Below, piece by piece: positions 8,625 through 17,222 of a stretch of DNA of 64,000 nucleotides (within the stretch, counting starts at the first letter, position 1; each line of letters opens with the position of its first letter). This DNA comes from Acidovorax sp. (GTDB lineage Bacteria; Pseudomonadota; Gammaproteobacteria; Burkholderiales; Burkholderiaceae_C). Under the pieces are notes generated by a model that saw only the letters and a list, made by a program, of their open reading frames with translations, had not been told where the DNA came from and did no database searches. Both the position numbers and the translations under genes were made by a program. The stretch is taken from NCBI GenBank assembly GCA_031277855.1, contig JAITLO010000035.1:52557-116556 (forward strand). Reading direction: 5' to 3'.

Positions 8625-9803
8625 TCAGCGGGCCTGGTAGGCCTGGAAGGCAGCGCGGCCCACGGCCGGGTCGTCGCAGAAAAATCCGTCCACACCGGCA
8701 CGCAAGAATGCGGTGATATCGGTCTGAATATCGCCGCGCGTGGCGCCGTTTTCCACCGGGTGGGCCTTGAGGCTGGCCGGCAGAAAAGCATTCTCGGGCC
8801 GCAGCGTCCACACATGGACCAGCAGGCCGGCGCGATGGGCCGTTCCCACCAGGCCGGTGGGCGCCGCGTTCTTGCCGTCCTTGACCGGCACCACCAGGCT
8901 TTTGTGCGGGCCTATGCCCTGGGCATAGCTGGCGATCTGCGCCAGCCCCTCGGACGTGATCATGTCGGCATAACGGGTGCTGCGGCCGGCGGCTACGGCG
9001 TCATAGGGCTGGCCCTTGGCATCGATCAGCTGCACCAGGCGCACCTGGCTGCGCGCGCGGATCCAGCGCAGGTTCTCCACTTCGAAGGATTGGACGAACA
9101 CCGGCGCCTTGGCGTCATTCCAGCCATTGGCTTCCAACTGCTGCAACAGCACCGGCTCCAGCGGCTTGCCTATGGACTGGAAATAGCTGGGGTGCTTGGT
9201 CTCGGGGTAGATACCCACGGTGCGGCCGGTGCGCGCCGTCTCGGCCTTGGCCAGGTCGATGATTTCCTGCAACGTGGGGATTTGCAGCTGGTCGTTAAAG
9301 CGCACATTGGCCGGGCGTATGGCCGGAATGCGTTCGCGGGCACGCAAGGTCTTGAGCTCGGCCAGGGTGAAGTCTTCGGCAAACCAGCCCGTCAAGCGCT
9401 GGCCGTCAATGGTTTTGCTGCGGCGGCGGGCAGCAAACTCTCGGCGCTCGGCCACATCGGTGGTGGCTTCCTGCAGGCTGCCATCGGCGTTCAACAGGGC
9501 CAGGGCATTTTCATGGCGCGCCACCAGCACACCGTCGCGGGTGATGACCAGATCGGGCTCGATAAAGTCGGCCCCGGCCGCAATCGCCTCGCGGTAGGCC
9601 GCCAGCGTGTGCTCGGGCCGCAAGGCCGAGGCACCACGGTGGGCAATCAGCGTGGGCCTGGGTGGCCAGTTGCTCTGGGCTTGTGCCCCGGCAGGGGCTT
9701 GCAGCGGCGCACTGCCGGCGCAGCCGGTCAGGGTACCCAGGCCAAAAACGGCCGCTGCGGCACTGGCAGTGCCCAGCCATTGGCGGCGGGTGGTGGGGAG
9801 CAT
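8625..9803 (-). CDS. Exported glycerophosphodiester phosphodiesterase
   Basis: A 392-residue GlpQ-like enzyme that releases glycerol-3-phosphate from glycerophosphodiesters. Catalytic GDPD motifs are PTLIAHRGASALRPEHT, the metal-binding FIEPDLVITRDGVLVARHE and GIYPETKHP. The N-terminus (MLPTTRRQWLGTASAAAA) is a twin-arginine signal ending in LTGCAG, so export through Tat followed by lipidation is possible. An upstream frame extension overlaps hyi and is rejected in favour of ATG 9803. Confidence 0.9.
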   Translation of the reverse strand: MLPTTRRQWLGTASAAAAVFGLGTLTGCAGSAPLQAPAGAQAQSNWPPRPTLIAHRGASALRPEHTLAAYREAIAAGADFIEPDLVITRDGVLVARHENALALLNADGSLQEATTDVAERREFAARRRSKTIDGQRLTGWFAEDFTLAELKTLRARERIPAIRPANVRFNDQLQIPTLQEIIDLAKAETARTGRTVGIYPETKHPSYFQSIGKPLEPVLLQQLEANGWNDAKAPVFVQSFEVENLRWIRARSQVRLVQLIDAKGQPYDAVAAGRSTRYADMITSEGLAQIASYAQGIGPHKSLVVPVKDGKNAAPTGLVGTAHRAGLLVHVWTLRPENAFLPASLKAHPVENGATRGDIQTDITAFLRAGVDGFFCDDPAVGRAAFQAYQAR

Positions 9804-9924
9804 GAAAGCCTCCTTTGCAAAGGATTTTTCAACCATTGCAGCATACAGAGCGCGCAGCCACTGGCTTGTAACTGTGTAAAGCCAGGATAGGTCGGCGGGG
9901 TGCGCATGGCTTGCTGCGATTTTT

Positions 9925-10740
9925 TCAGTGCGCCGCGCCCGACTGGCTGGCAGCCCGGGCTGCGCGCAACCAGCCCAGCCCCTCGCTGGTGCCGGCACGC
10001 GGCCGGTATTCACAGCCCACCCAGCCCGCATAGCCCAACTGGTCCAGCAGGGCGAACAAATAGGGGTGGTGCAGCTCGCCGATGTCGGGCTCGTGGCGCT
10101 CGGGCACACCGGCCACCTGGATATGGCCCACCCGCCCCGTGGGCAGGTAGTGGCGCAGCTTCATGGCCACATCGCCCTCGACGATCTGGCAGTGGTAGAG
10201 GTCCATCTGCACCTGCACATTGGCAGCGCCGATAGCGGCCAGCAGACCGTGGGCCTGGTCCTGGCGCTGCAGGTAGTAGCCTGGCATGTCACGGCCGTTG
10301 ATGGGCTCGATCATCAGCTGCACGCCCTGCTGCGCCGCAGCCCGGGCTGCGTGCTGCAGATTGGCGATGTAGGTGTGGCGCAGCTGCGCATCGTCGGCAG
10401 CACGGCCAGCGGGCAGCAGACCTGCCATCACATGGATGCGCGGGCAGTGCAGCACGGCGGCATAGGCCAGGGCCTGCTGTATGCCGTCCCTGAACTCCAG
10501 TTCGCGCCCCGGCAAACAGGCCAGGCCGCGCTCACCCGCATCCCAGTCCCCCGGAGGCGCATTGAACAGCACCTGCGTCAGGCCATAGGCCTGCAACTGC
10601 GCGGCAATCGCCTGGGCCGGATAGGCATAGGGGAAGAGGTATTCGACCCCGGCAAAGCCATCGCGGGCAGCGGCGGCAAAGCGGTCGAGAAAATCCAGCT
10701 CGGTATAGAGCATGGACAGGTTGGCGGCAAAGCGTGGCAT
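9925..10740 (-). CDS. hyi: Hydroxypyruvate isomerase-like TIM-barrel protein
   Basis: The 271-residue protein belongs to the Hyi/xylose-isomerase-like TIM-barrel family, which interconverts hydroxypyruvate and tartronate semialdehyde. Typical parts are [67 protein letters not shown] and [14 protein letters not shown]. The expected metal-binding Glu, Asp, Gln and Glu residues sit in the last three and in GCEYRP. No glyoxylate carboligase gene is adjacent, so the pathway role is inferred from family only. Start at ATG 10740. Confidence 0.88.
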   Translation of the reverse strand: MPRFAANLSMLYTELDFLDRFAAAARDGFAGVEYLFPYAYPAQAIAAQLQAYGLTQVLFNAPPGDWDAGERGLACLPGRELEFRDGIQQALAYAAVLHCPRIHVMAGLLPAGRAADDAQLRHTYIANLQHAARAAAQQGVQLMIEPINGRDMPGYYLQRQDQAHGLLAAIGAANVQVQMDLYHCQIVEGDVAMKLRHYLPTGRVGHIQVAGVPERHEPDIGELHHPYLFALLDQLGYAGWVGCEYRPRAGTSEGLGWLRAARAASQSGAAH

Positions 10741-10812
10741 GCGCCCATTATGCGAAGGACTGCAGCCCATGGACGCGCGCTGCCCATGCTTGGACAGCGC
10801 ACATTGCGGACA

Positions 10813-10862
10813 GGCCCCCCACCCCCACCCTCTCCCCAGAGGGGCGAGGGTGCAAAGCCAGA
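10813..10862. repeat. Family B C-rich stem repeat
   Basis: GGCCCCCCACCCCCACCCTC then TCCCCAGAGGGGCGAGGGTG: a C-run followed by an internal stem. Similar units lie at 20533, 23896, 25632, 25716 and 46304. Confidence 0.6.
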
Positions 10863-10915
10863 TGCACAACGCAGAAAACGGGCACAGCCCATAAAACTGG
10901 CACAGCCTAAATCAG

Positions 10916-11036
10916 GGCACCGCACAAGGGCCTACGCCGGCCGCGCCGCCCCGCCGCGCCGGTGCCGTCCCCCTCCGGCGCGTAGCGCCAGAGAGGGGGA
11001 AGACGCCGAAGGCGGCACAGGGGGTGCTTTATTTCA
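10916..11036 (-). repeat. Family A 3'-end repeat, copy 2
   Basis: Read on the minus strand the repeat starts at the metW stop codon itself (TAAAGCACCCCCTGTGCCGC). It continues through a strong stem (CCCCCTCTCTGGC to CCGGAGGGGG) and ends at GGCGTAGGCCCTTGTGCGGT. Confidence 0.78.
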
Positions 11037-11614
11037 CCCCCGCTCCAAACAAAACACCGCCGTGCTGGCCCGCAGATTGGGCAGGCTGCGTATGACCTGG
11101 CCTTCACGCAGGCCGAAGGAGTCCACCACGTGCAGCTGATTTTTGTGCGCCAGCAGCTCGAAATCCTTGTAGGTGCCGACCCGGATATTGGGCGTGTCAT
11201 ACCACTGGTAAGGCAGGTGGCGGGTGACGGGCATGCGCCCGCGCAGCACGGAAAAACGGTTGGGCCAGTGGGCAAAATTAGGGAAGCTCACCACGCTCAT
11301 GCGGCCCACGCGCGCGGTTTCGCGCAACATCGTTTCGGCATTGCGCAGATGTTGCAGAGTGTTTATCTGCAGCACCATGTCAAAGCTGTTGTCTTCAAAA
11401 ATGGCCAGGCCTTCATCCAGGTTCAGCTGCAGCACGTTCACGCCACGTTGTACGCAGGCCAATACATTGGCGTCATCGATTTCCACGCCATAGCCGCTGC
11501 AGCCGCGCTCGCGCTGCAGATACTGCAAAAAGGCGCCATCGCCGCAGCCCAGGTCGAGCACACGGGCGCCCTGGGGCACCAGCTGGGCCAGTGCTTGCAT
11601 GGTGGGGGTGGCGG

Positions 11615-11618
<4 letters not shown>
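11034..11618 (-). CDS. metW: Methionine biosynthesis protein MetW
   Basis: A 194-residue class I SAM-methyltransferase-fold protein that partners homoserine O-acyltransferase in methionine synthesis. It shows [33 protein letters not shown], the MetW-typical [18 protein letters not shown] and [20 protein letters not shown]. The start codon overlaps the metX stop codon by four bases, indicating translational coupling. The stop codon coincides with the start of a family A repeat. Confidence 0.96.
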
Positions 11619-12745
<1,127 letters not shown>

Positions 12746-12747
12746 AC

Positions 12748-12785
12748 GAAAAACCCGGCATCGCTAAAAACGAGGCCGGGTTTAT
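12748..12785 (-). terminator. Terminator-like hairpin in the metX leader
   Basis: On the minus strand AAACCCGGC, a 13-base loop, then GCCGGGTTTTT forms a stem followed by a T-run that ends just before the metX ATG. It may terminate transcription from the upstream exporter gene, or act as an attenuator if metX is transcribed from the promoter at 12811. Confidence 0.7.
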
Positions 12786-12810
12786 ACGTGCGGTTTCGTC
12801 TTTAGCAGGA

Positions 12811-12838
12811 TTTATAAAGCGCCCGCAAGCAGAAGCAA
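12811..12838 (-). promoter_or_regulatory. Possible sigma-70 promoter for metX-metW
   Basis: On the minus strand TTGCTT and TATAAA are separated by 16 bases, which is a fair sigma-70 match. Transcription would start about 60 bases before metX and include the leader hairpin. Confidence 0.45.
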
Positions 12839-12857
12839 ATCGGCGCGTGAAAGTCCA

Positions 12858-13436
12858 TTATGCCAAATCATTCACCACTGGCGTGAACAGGGCCAGGAGG
12901 CCCAGCACCAGGAAAATGGCTGCAGACACCAGGTGCACCATGCGTATGGGCACGCGCTTGACCAGCTTGTCGCCCAGCCAGACCACAGGCGCATTGGCCA
13001 GCATCATGCCCAGCGTGGTGCCGGCCACCACCCACAGGTAAGCCTGGTATTTGGCCGCCAGGGCCACGGTGGCAATCTGGGTTTTGTCGCCCATTTCGGC
13101 CAGGAAGAAGGCCACGACCGTGGTGCCGAAAACGCCCCAATGGGACTGTTCCGAGACGCCCTCGTCATCCAGCTTGTCGGGAATCAGCATCCACACCGCC
13201 ATGGCGATAAAGGACAGGCCCAGCACCCAGCGCATGACATCAGGGCCGGCCATCTGCGTCAGCCAGGCGCCCAATGCGCCTGCCAGGGCGTGGTTGACCA
13301 CGGTGGCCACCAAAATGCCCCAGACAATGGGCCAGGTTTTGCGAAAACGTGCCGCCAGCACCAGGGCGAGCAACTGGGTTTTGTCGCCCATTTCGGCAAG
13401 GGCGACGATGGCGGTGGAGACGAAGAAAGCTTCCAT
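12858..13436 (-). CDS. TMEM165/GDT1-family manganese exporter
   Basis: A 192-residue inner-membrane protein with two homologous halves, each carrying the family signature: ALAEMGDKTQLLALVLAA near residue 13 and FLAEMGDKTQIATVALAA near residue 110. About six hydrophobic helices are seen. Members with this motif export Mn2+ (MneA type) or exchange divalent cations. The yybP-ykoY riboswitch directly upstream strongly supports manganese as the cargo. ATG 13436 follows a long structured leader and has no obvious Shine-Dalgarno. Confidence 0.93.
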   Translation of the reverse strand: MEAFFVSTAIVALAEMGDKTQLLALVLAARFRKTWPIVWGILVATVVNHALAGALGAWLTQMAGPDVMRWVLGLSFIAMAVWMLIPDKLDDEGVSEQSHWGVFGTTVVAFFLAEMGDKTQIATVALAAKYQAYLWVVAGTTLGMMLANAPVVWLGDKLVKRVPIRMVHLVSAAIFLVLGLLALFTPVVNDLA

Positions 13437-13477
13437 GGGGATTTCTGTGTTGTGAACGGCCGGAGGTTGCGAGCACG

Positions 13478-13524
13478 CATTGACTACACCCCGACTCCGG
13501 CACTGGATCGGTGTGCAGTCAATG
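13478..13524 (-). promoter_or_regulatory. Candidate expression-platform stem of the manganese riboswitch
   Basis: On the minus strand CATTGACTGCACACCGA can pair with TCGGGGTGTAGTCAATG (15 of 17 positions). The 5' arm includes the 3' strand of the riboswitch closing helix, so the two structures exclude each other. Confidence 0.6.
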
Positions 13525-13632
13525 GTCTCGCCCAGTTCCACAGAAACCGCAGGTGCCATAGGGCGTGAGGCCCCAAGTTTGTTGACACATGCCTTTGGCG
13601 CATTGCGCGCCAAACGGGCTACTCCCCAAAGA
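13518..13632 (-). promoter_or_regulatory. yybP-ykoY manganese riboswitch
   Basis: Read on the minus strand, the aptamer opens with CTTTGGGGAGTAGCCCG, the diagnostic L1 sequence. A perfect hairpin (TTTGGCGC AAT GCGCCAAA type) follows, then GTGTCAACAAACTTGG, and it closes with GGGCGAGACCATTGACTG. Those three blocks match the known class upstream of mntP and alx. The transcript leads straight into the TMEM165/GDT1 gene, which should be induced by manganese. A weak promoter-like pair (TTAGCA and TAAGAT) lies just upstream. Confidence 0.93.
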
Positions 13633-13901
13633 CAGCTTGCAATCTTACTGGCATTTTTTCAAAGTTGCTAACTATTGCTGCACCGCCGTACAGCAGAAAA
13701 CCCGCCCTTTAACAGTAAAAGATGTTGTAACAAGCACAAAGCTTTCAATACCCTTCCAACCATTGCGAGCATTTGCTCGATAATGCCCGGAGCGATTGCG
13801 CTCGCGCGCAGTGGCCAGTGCGTTAGCGTCTCTACTGTTGTCACGTTTGCGGACCACCTAGGGCTCCATCGCGTTTCTCTGTCTTTTTCCTGGAGTCTTC
13901 C

Positions 13902-14237
13902 ATGGGTAACAAACTCTACGTCGGCAACCTGCCGTACTCTTTCCGTGACAACGATCTGCAACAAGCCTTTAGCGCTTTCGGTACCGTGGCCAGCGCCAAG
14001 GTCATGATGGAGCGTGACACTGGCCGTTCCAAGGGCTTCGGCTTTGTGGAAATGGGCAGCGATGCAGAAGCCCAAGCCGCTATCCAAGGCATGCACGGCC
14101 AAAACCAAGGCGGTCGTGACCTGGTGGTCAACGAAGCCCGCCCCATGACCCCCCGCCCTCCCCGCAGCGGCGGCTTCGGTGGTGGCAATTACGGTGGTGG
14201 TGGCGATTTTGGCGGTGGCCGTCGCAACAGCTACTAA
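13902..14237 (+). CDS. Small RRM RNA-binding protein (copy 1)
   Basis: A 111-residue protein with one RNA-recognition motif: RNP2 KLYVGNL at residues 4-10 and RNP1 KGFGFVEM near residue 44. A short Gly-rich tail ends in GGGRRNSY. Proteins of this kind in bacteria are often cold- or stress-induced RNA chaperones (known of the family; not shown here). TGGAG lies seven bases upstream of ATG 13902. About 270 bases separate it from the divergent riboswitch. It is about 80% identical over the RRM to the next gene. Confidence 0.93.
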   Translation: MGNKLYVGNLPYSFRDNDLQQAFSAFGTVASAKVMMERDTGRSKGFGFVEMGSDAEAQAAIQGMHGQNQGGRDLVVNEARPMTPRPPRSGGFGGGNYGGGGDFGGGRRNSY

Positions 14238-14275
14238 TCCCACGATTTATCCGCTTTCTCATAAAAGCGAAAAAG

Positions 14276-14299
14276 AAGGAACCTACGGGTTCCTTTTTT
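14276..14299 (+). terminator. Intrinsic terminator after RRM copy 1
   Basis: AAGGAACC, loop TACG, then GGTTCCTTTTTT. Confidence 0.85.
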
Positions 14300-14473
14300 G
14301 TTTAGAAATGTCACAAATTTACCGCCCCAGCGGTAATGCTTCTTTCCCTACGCAATTAATAATGCGCGACGGGAATACCTCCCAATGAGATCTGCAGGTC
14401 GGTTTTCAACGCAAGGTGCGCCACAGGCTTGTTTAGGTCCAAAACCAAGAGACAGGGATTTTGAGGAGCGATG

Positions 14474-14911
14474 ATGGGAAATAAGCTGTACGTTGGCAAC
14501 TTGCCCTATACCGTACGGGACAATGATCTGCAGCAGGCCTTTACGCAATTTGGGACTGTTGCCAGCGCCAAAGTCATGATGGAACGCGACACCGGTCGCT
14601 CCAAAGGCTTTGGCTTTGTGGAAATGGCCAATGAAGCGGAGGCCAGTGCCGCCATCCAGGGGATGAACGGCCAACCATTGGGCGGTCGCAGCCTGGTGGT
14701 CAACGAAGCCCGCCCCATGGAGCCGCGTCCGCCGCGCAACTTCGGTGGTGGCGGTCGCCGTGAAGGCTATGGCGGGGGCTATGGTCACGACCAGGACGGT
14801 GGCTATGGCAACCGTCCGGACAACGGCTTTCGCAGCCCCTACGGCTCGGGTCCCCGTGGCCGCGGCGGCTATGGCGGCGGTGGAACAGGTGGTGGCTACA
14901 GCGGCGAATAA
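14474..14911 (+). CDS. Small RRM RNA-binding protein (copy 2, long Gly/Arg tail)
   Basis: A 145-residue paralogue of the preceding gene with RNP2 KLYVGNL and RNP1 KGFGFVEM. Its C-terminal tail of about 65 residues is low-complexity, with Gly, Tyr and Arg repeats (GGGGRREGYGGGYGHDQDGG). Two adjacent ATGs exist; the second (14474) is chosen because it matches the paralogue and lies five bases after GAGGAG, whereas 14471 would be only two bases away. It has its own leader and terminator, so it is probably a separate transcription unit. Confidence 0.93.
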   Translation: MGNKLYVGNLPYTVRDNDLQQAFTQFGTVASAKVMMERDTGRSKGFGFVEMANEAEASAAIQGMNGQPLGGRSLVVNEARPMEPRPPRNFGGGGRREGYGGGYGHDQDGGYGNRPDNGFRSPYGSGPRGRGGYGGGGTGGGYSGE

Positions 14912-14928
14912 GCCCTCGGCGCCCCCAT

Positions 14929-14960
14929 GCAAAAAGGCCTCGTTTCAGAGGCCTTTTTGC
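14929..14960. terminator. Bidirectional terminator between RRM copy 2 and lptC
   Basis: AAAAAGGCCTC, loop GTTTCA, then GAGGCCTTTTTGC, with A- and T-runs on both sides. It can serve both convergent genes. Confidence 0.88.
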
Positions 14961-14984
14961 TGGGTGATGACGGGTTGATGTTCA

Positions 14985-15590
14985 TCAGGGCTGAGGGCGC
15001 CCCGGCTGCAACACGCCACGTACCCGGCCTTGCATCTGCACGATCTGGGAGACGTTGTCGTACTCCAGCTTGTCGCTGGTGAAACGGTCTTCGCCCCGGG
15101 TCAGCACCACCGGCAGATGGGAGCGCACACGCTCTTCCTGGGTCCAGGCATGCAGAAACTCGCCCTCAAATTTCAGCGCGGGTTTACCGCCCACAGGCTG
15201 GCGCACCACCACGGCATTGCCCCACAGCTGCACCTCGGAGGCATCGGAGTTGCTGATGCCCTTGCGCGCCGTGGCCGTGGTCTTGGCGCCATCTGGCGCA
15301 AAGCCACGCATGTCGACCTGCTGGATTTCCATGGTGTCGGTATCGGGGTAGTGGTCGCCGCGTTCCCCCCGAATTTCGCTTTGCATGCGGCCCTGCGCAT
15401 CAAAGTCCTTCACCATGAAATGCGTCATGGTGTAGTCGGGCTCATGCCGCACCGGGCGCTCCACCACAGGGCCGGACACAGTGGGTGCATTGCGCACCAG
15501 CCACCATGAGCCCAGGGCCAGCAATGCCATCAGCAGCACCGGCAGGTACAGCGAGACCCGCTCCCAGGAGTGGCGCAGCGTGGCCATCAT
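14985..15590 (-). CDS. lptC: LPS transport protein LptC
   Basis: A 201-residue bitopic inner-membrane protein of the Lpt bridge that passes LPS from LptB2FG to LptA. It has a single N-terminal membrane anchor (LPVLLMALLALGSWWLVRNA) and a periplasmic jellyroll (PDYTMTHFMVKDFDAQGRM, HYPDTDTMEIQQVDMRGFAP). The start overlaps the kdsC stop by four bases. lptA and lptB, often next, are not present: the convergent RRM gene follows. Confidence 0.93.
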   Translation of the reverse strand: MMATLRHSWERVSLYLPVLLMALLALGSWWLVRNAPTVSGPVVERPVRHEPDYTMTHFMVKDFDAQGRMQSEIRGERGDHYPDTDTMEIQQVDMRGFAPDGAKTTATARKGISNSDASEVQLWGNAVVVRQPVGGKPALKFEGEFLHAWTQEERVRSHLPVVLTRGEDRFTSDKLEYDNVSQIVQMQGRVRGVLQPGRPQP

Positions 15591-16138
15591 GGCAGATACC
15601 TCTCCAGCAGGCGACGGTAAGCACCTGTGGCGGTCAGCAACAGATCACAGACGGCCCGCACCGCCCCATGGCCACCGGTCTGGGGCGTCACCCAATGCGC
15701 CAGCGCCGCGCATTCCACATGGGCATTGGCCGGGGCACAGGCCAGGGCACAGCGCTGCATCACCGGCAGATCGGGCCAGTCATCACCCATGGCTGCGGCC
15801 TGGCTCCAGTCCAGGCCCAGTTCATTCAAGATGGCCTGGGCTGCCGGCAGCTTGTCTTCCGTGCCATAGCGCACATGGGTCACACCCAGCTGCTGCAGTC
15901 GCAGCCGCAGCGGGGCAGAGTCTCGCCCGGTCACCACGGCAGGGGTAATGCCGGCCTGCTGCAGCAGCTTGATGCCGTGACCATCCAGGGTGTTGAAGCG
16001 CTTGAGCGTTTCGCCCTGCTCGGAAAACAGCAGGCCCCCATCGGTGAGCACGCCATCCACATCCAGAAACAGCACCCGCACCGGTTGGGCCTGCAGCAGC
16101 AGCTCGGTGGGAAATTGCAGAGCAGCTTGGGCCATCAA
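15587..16138 (-). CDS. kdsC: 3-deoxy-D-manno-octulosonate 8-phosphate phosphatase KdsC
   Basis: A 183-residue HAD phosphatase that releases Kdo from Kdo-8-phosphate for LPS inner core. Motif I is VLFLDVDGVLTDGGLLFS; motif II AVVTGRDS; the family-typical FNTLDGHGIKLLQQAG is present; motif IV is AAMGDDWPDLPVM. It overlaps kdsD and lptC by four bases each, a tightly coupled operon. Confidence 0.96.
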   Translation of the reverse strand: MMAQAALQFPTELLLQAQPVRVLFLDVDGVLTDGGLLFSEQGETLKRFNTLDGHGIKLLQQAGITPAVVTGRDSAPLRLRLQQLGVTHVRYGTEDKLPAAQAILNELGLDWSQAAAMGDDWPDLPVMQRCALACAPANAHVECAALAHWVTPQTGGHGAVRAVCDLLLTATGAYRRLLERYLP

Positions 16139-17142
16139 ATCACCTTGGCACGCATCAGATCACGAATATGGACGATGCCCGCCAGGCGGCCATCGGCCTC
16201 TACCGCCATCACCGAGGTAATGCCGTGCAGCTCCATCAGCTGTGCCGCATCCACCGCCAGCGCATCCACGGCAATGGTCTTGGGTTTGGCATGCATCAAT
16301 GCCTGGGCCGTGGCGCCACGCAGCTCGGTACCGGCCTCTATGCAGCGGCGCAGATCACCGTCGGTGAAGATGCCCTGCACCTGCTGTTGCCCATCCACCA
16401 CCACGGCGCAACCCAGGCCCTTGGCGCCCATCATGCGCATCAGCGTGCTGAAGTCGGCCTCGGGCAGCACCGTGGGCAAATCCTCGCCCTTGCGCATCAC
16501 ATCGGCCACATGGGTCAGCAGCTTGCGGCCCAGCGAGCCACCGGGGTGAGAGCGGGCAAAGTCCTCGGCCCTAAAGCCCCTGGCGTCCAGCAAGGCCATG
16601 GCCAGGGCATCGCCCAACGCCATTTGCGCCGTGGTGCTGGCGGTGGGCGCCAGATTCAGCGGGCAGGCTTCGCGCTCCACGCTGGTGTCCAGCACCCAAT
16701 CGGCGTGGCGGGCCAGCGAGGACTGCACGCCACCGGTCATGGCCACCAGGGCCACGCCCTGGCGCTTCAATGCCGTCAGCAGCGAGGTGATTTCATCGGT
16801 CTCGCCGCTGTTGGACAGGGCCAGCACCAGATCCTGGGCCGTGACCATGCCCAGATCGCCGTGGCTGGCCTCGGCCGGGTGCACAAAAAAGGCCGGTGTG
16901 CCGGTGGATGCCAGCGTGGCGGCCAGTTTGCGGCCCACATGGCCGCTCTTGCCCATGCCCATGACCACCACACGGCCAGGCAGCTGCAAAATTTTGCGCA
17001 CCACTTGAGAGAAAGCATCGTCCAGCCGCGCCGACATGGCCTGCATGGCTTGCACCTCGATGGCCAGGGTACTGCGGGCCAACTCCAGGGCCCGCCCGCT
17101 GTCCCAAGCTTGGGTGCGGGCCGAAGTATCAGAAACTTGCAT
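16135..17142 (-). CDS. kdsD: D-arabinose-5-phosphate isomerase KdsD (KpsF/GutQ)
   Basis: A 335-residue enzyme making arabinose-5-phosphate for Kdo. The SIS domain contains [40 protein letters not shown] and [11 protein letters not shown]. Two CBS domains follow ([20 protein letters not shown] and a second ending at the C-terminus). It is the first gene of kdsD-kdsC-lptC. Confidence 0.96.
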   Translation of the reverse strand: MQVSDTSARTQAWDSGRALELARSTLAIEVQAMQAMSARLDDAFSQVVRKILQLPGRVVVMGMGKSGHVGRKLAATLASTGTPAFFVHPAEASHGDLGMVTAQDLVLALSNSGETDEITSLLTALKRQGVALVAMTGGVQSSLARHADWVLDTSVEREACPLNLAPTASTTAQMALGDALAMALLDARGFRAEDFARSHPGGSLGRKLLTHVADVMRKGEDLPTVLPEADFSTLMRMMGAKGLGCAVVVDGQQQVQGIFTDGDLRRCIEAGTELRGATAQALMHAKPKTIAVDALAVDAAQLMELHGITSVMAVEADGRLAGIVHIRDLMRAKVI

Positions 17143-17180
17143 GGCGAAATTTTAGAGCCTGTGCACATAACCCCGAGCTG

Positions 17181-17220
17181 CACGGCCTCGCAGCACGCCC
17201 ACCACAGGTGCGAGGCCGTG
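17181..17220 (-). terminator. 12-bp perfect stem downstream of the GGDEF-EAL gene
   Basis: CACGGCCTCGCA and its exact complement, with a 16-base loop, start three bases after the stop codon. No T-run follows, so it is a weak terminator or a 3'-end stabiliser. Confidence 0.5.
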
Positions 17221-17222
17221 GT

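Noticed and set aside
10741..10869. Upstream extension of hyi
   Set aside because: The extension translates a family B repeat; homology begins at [10 protein letters not shown] (10740).
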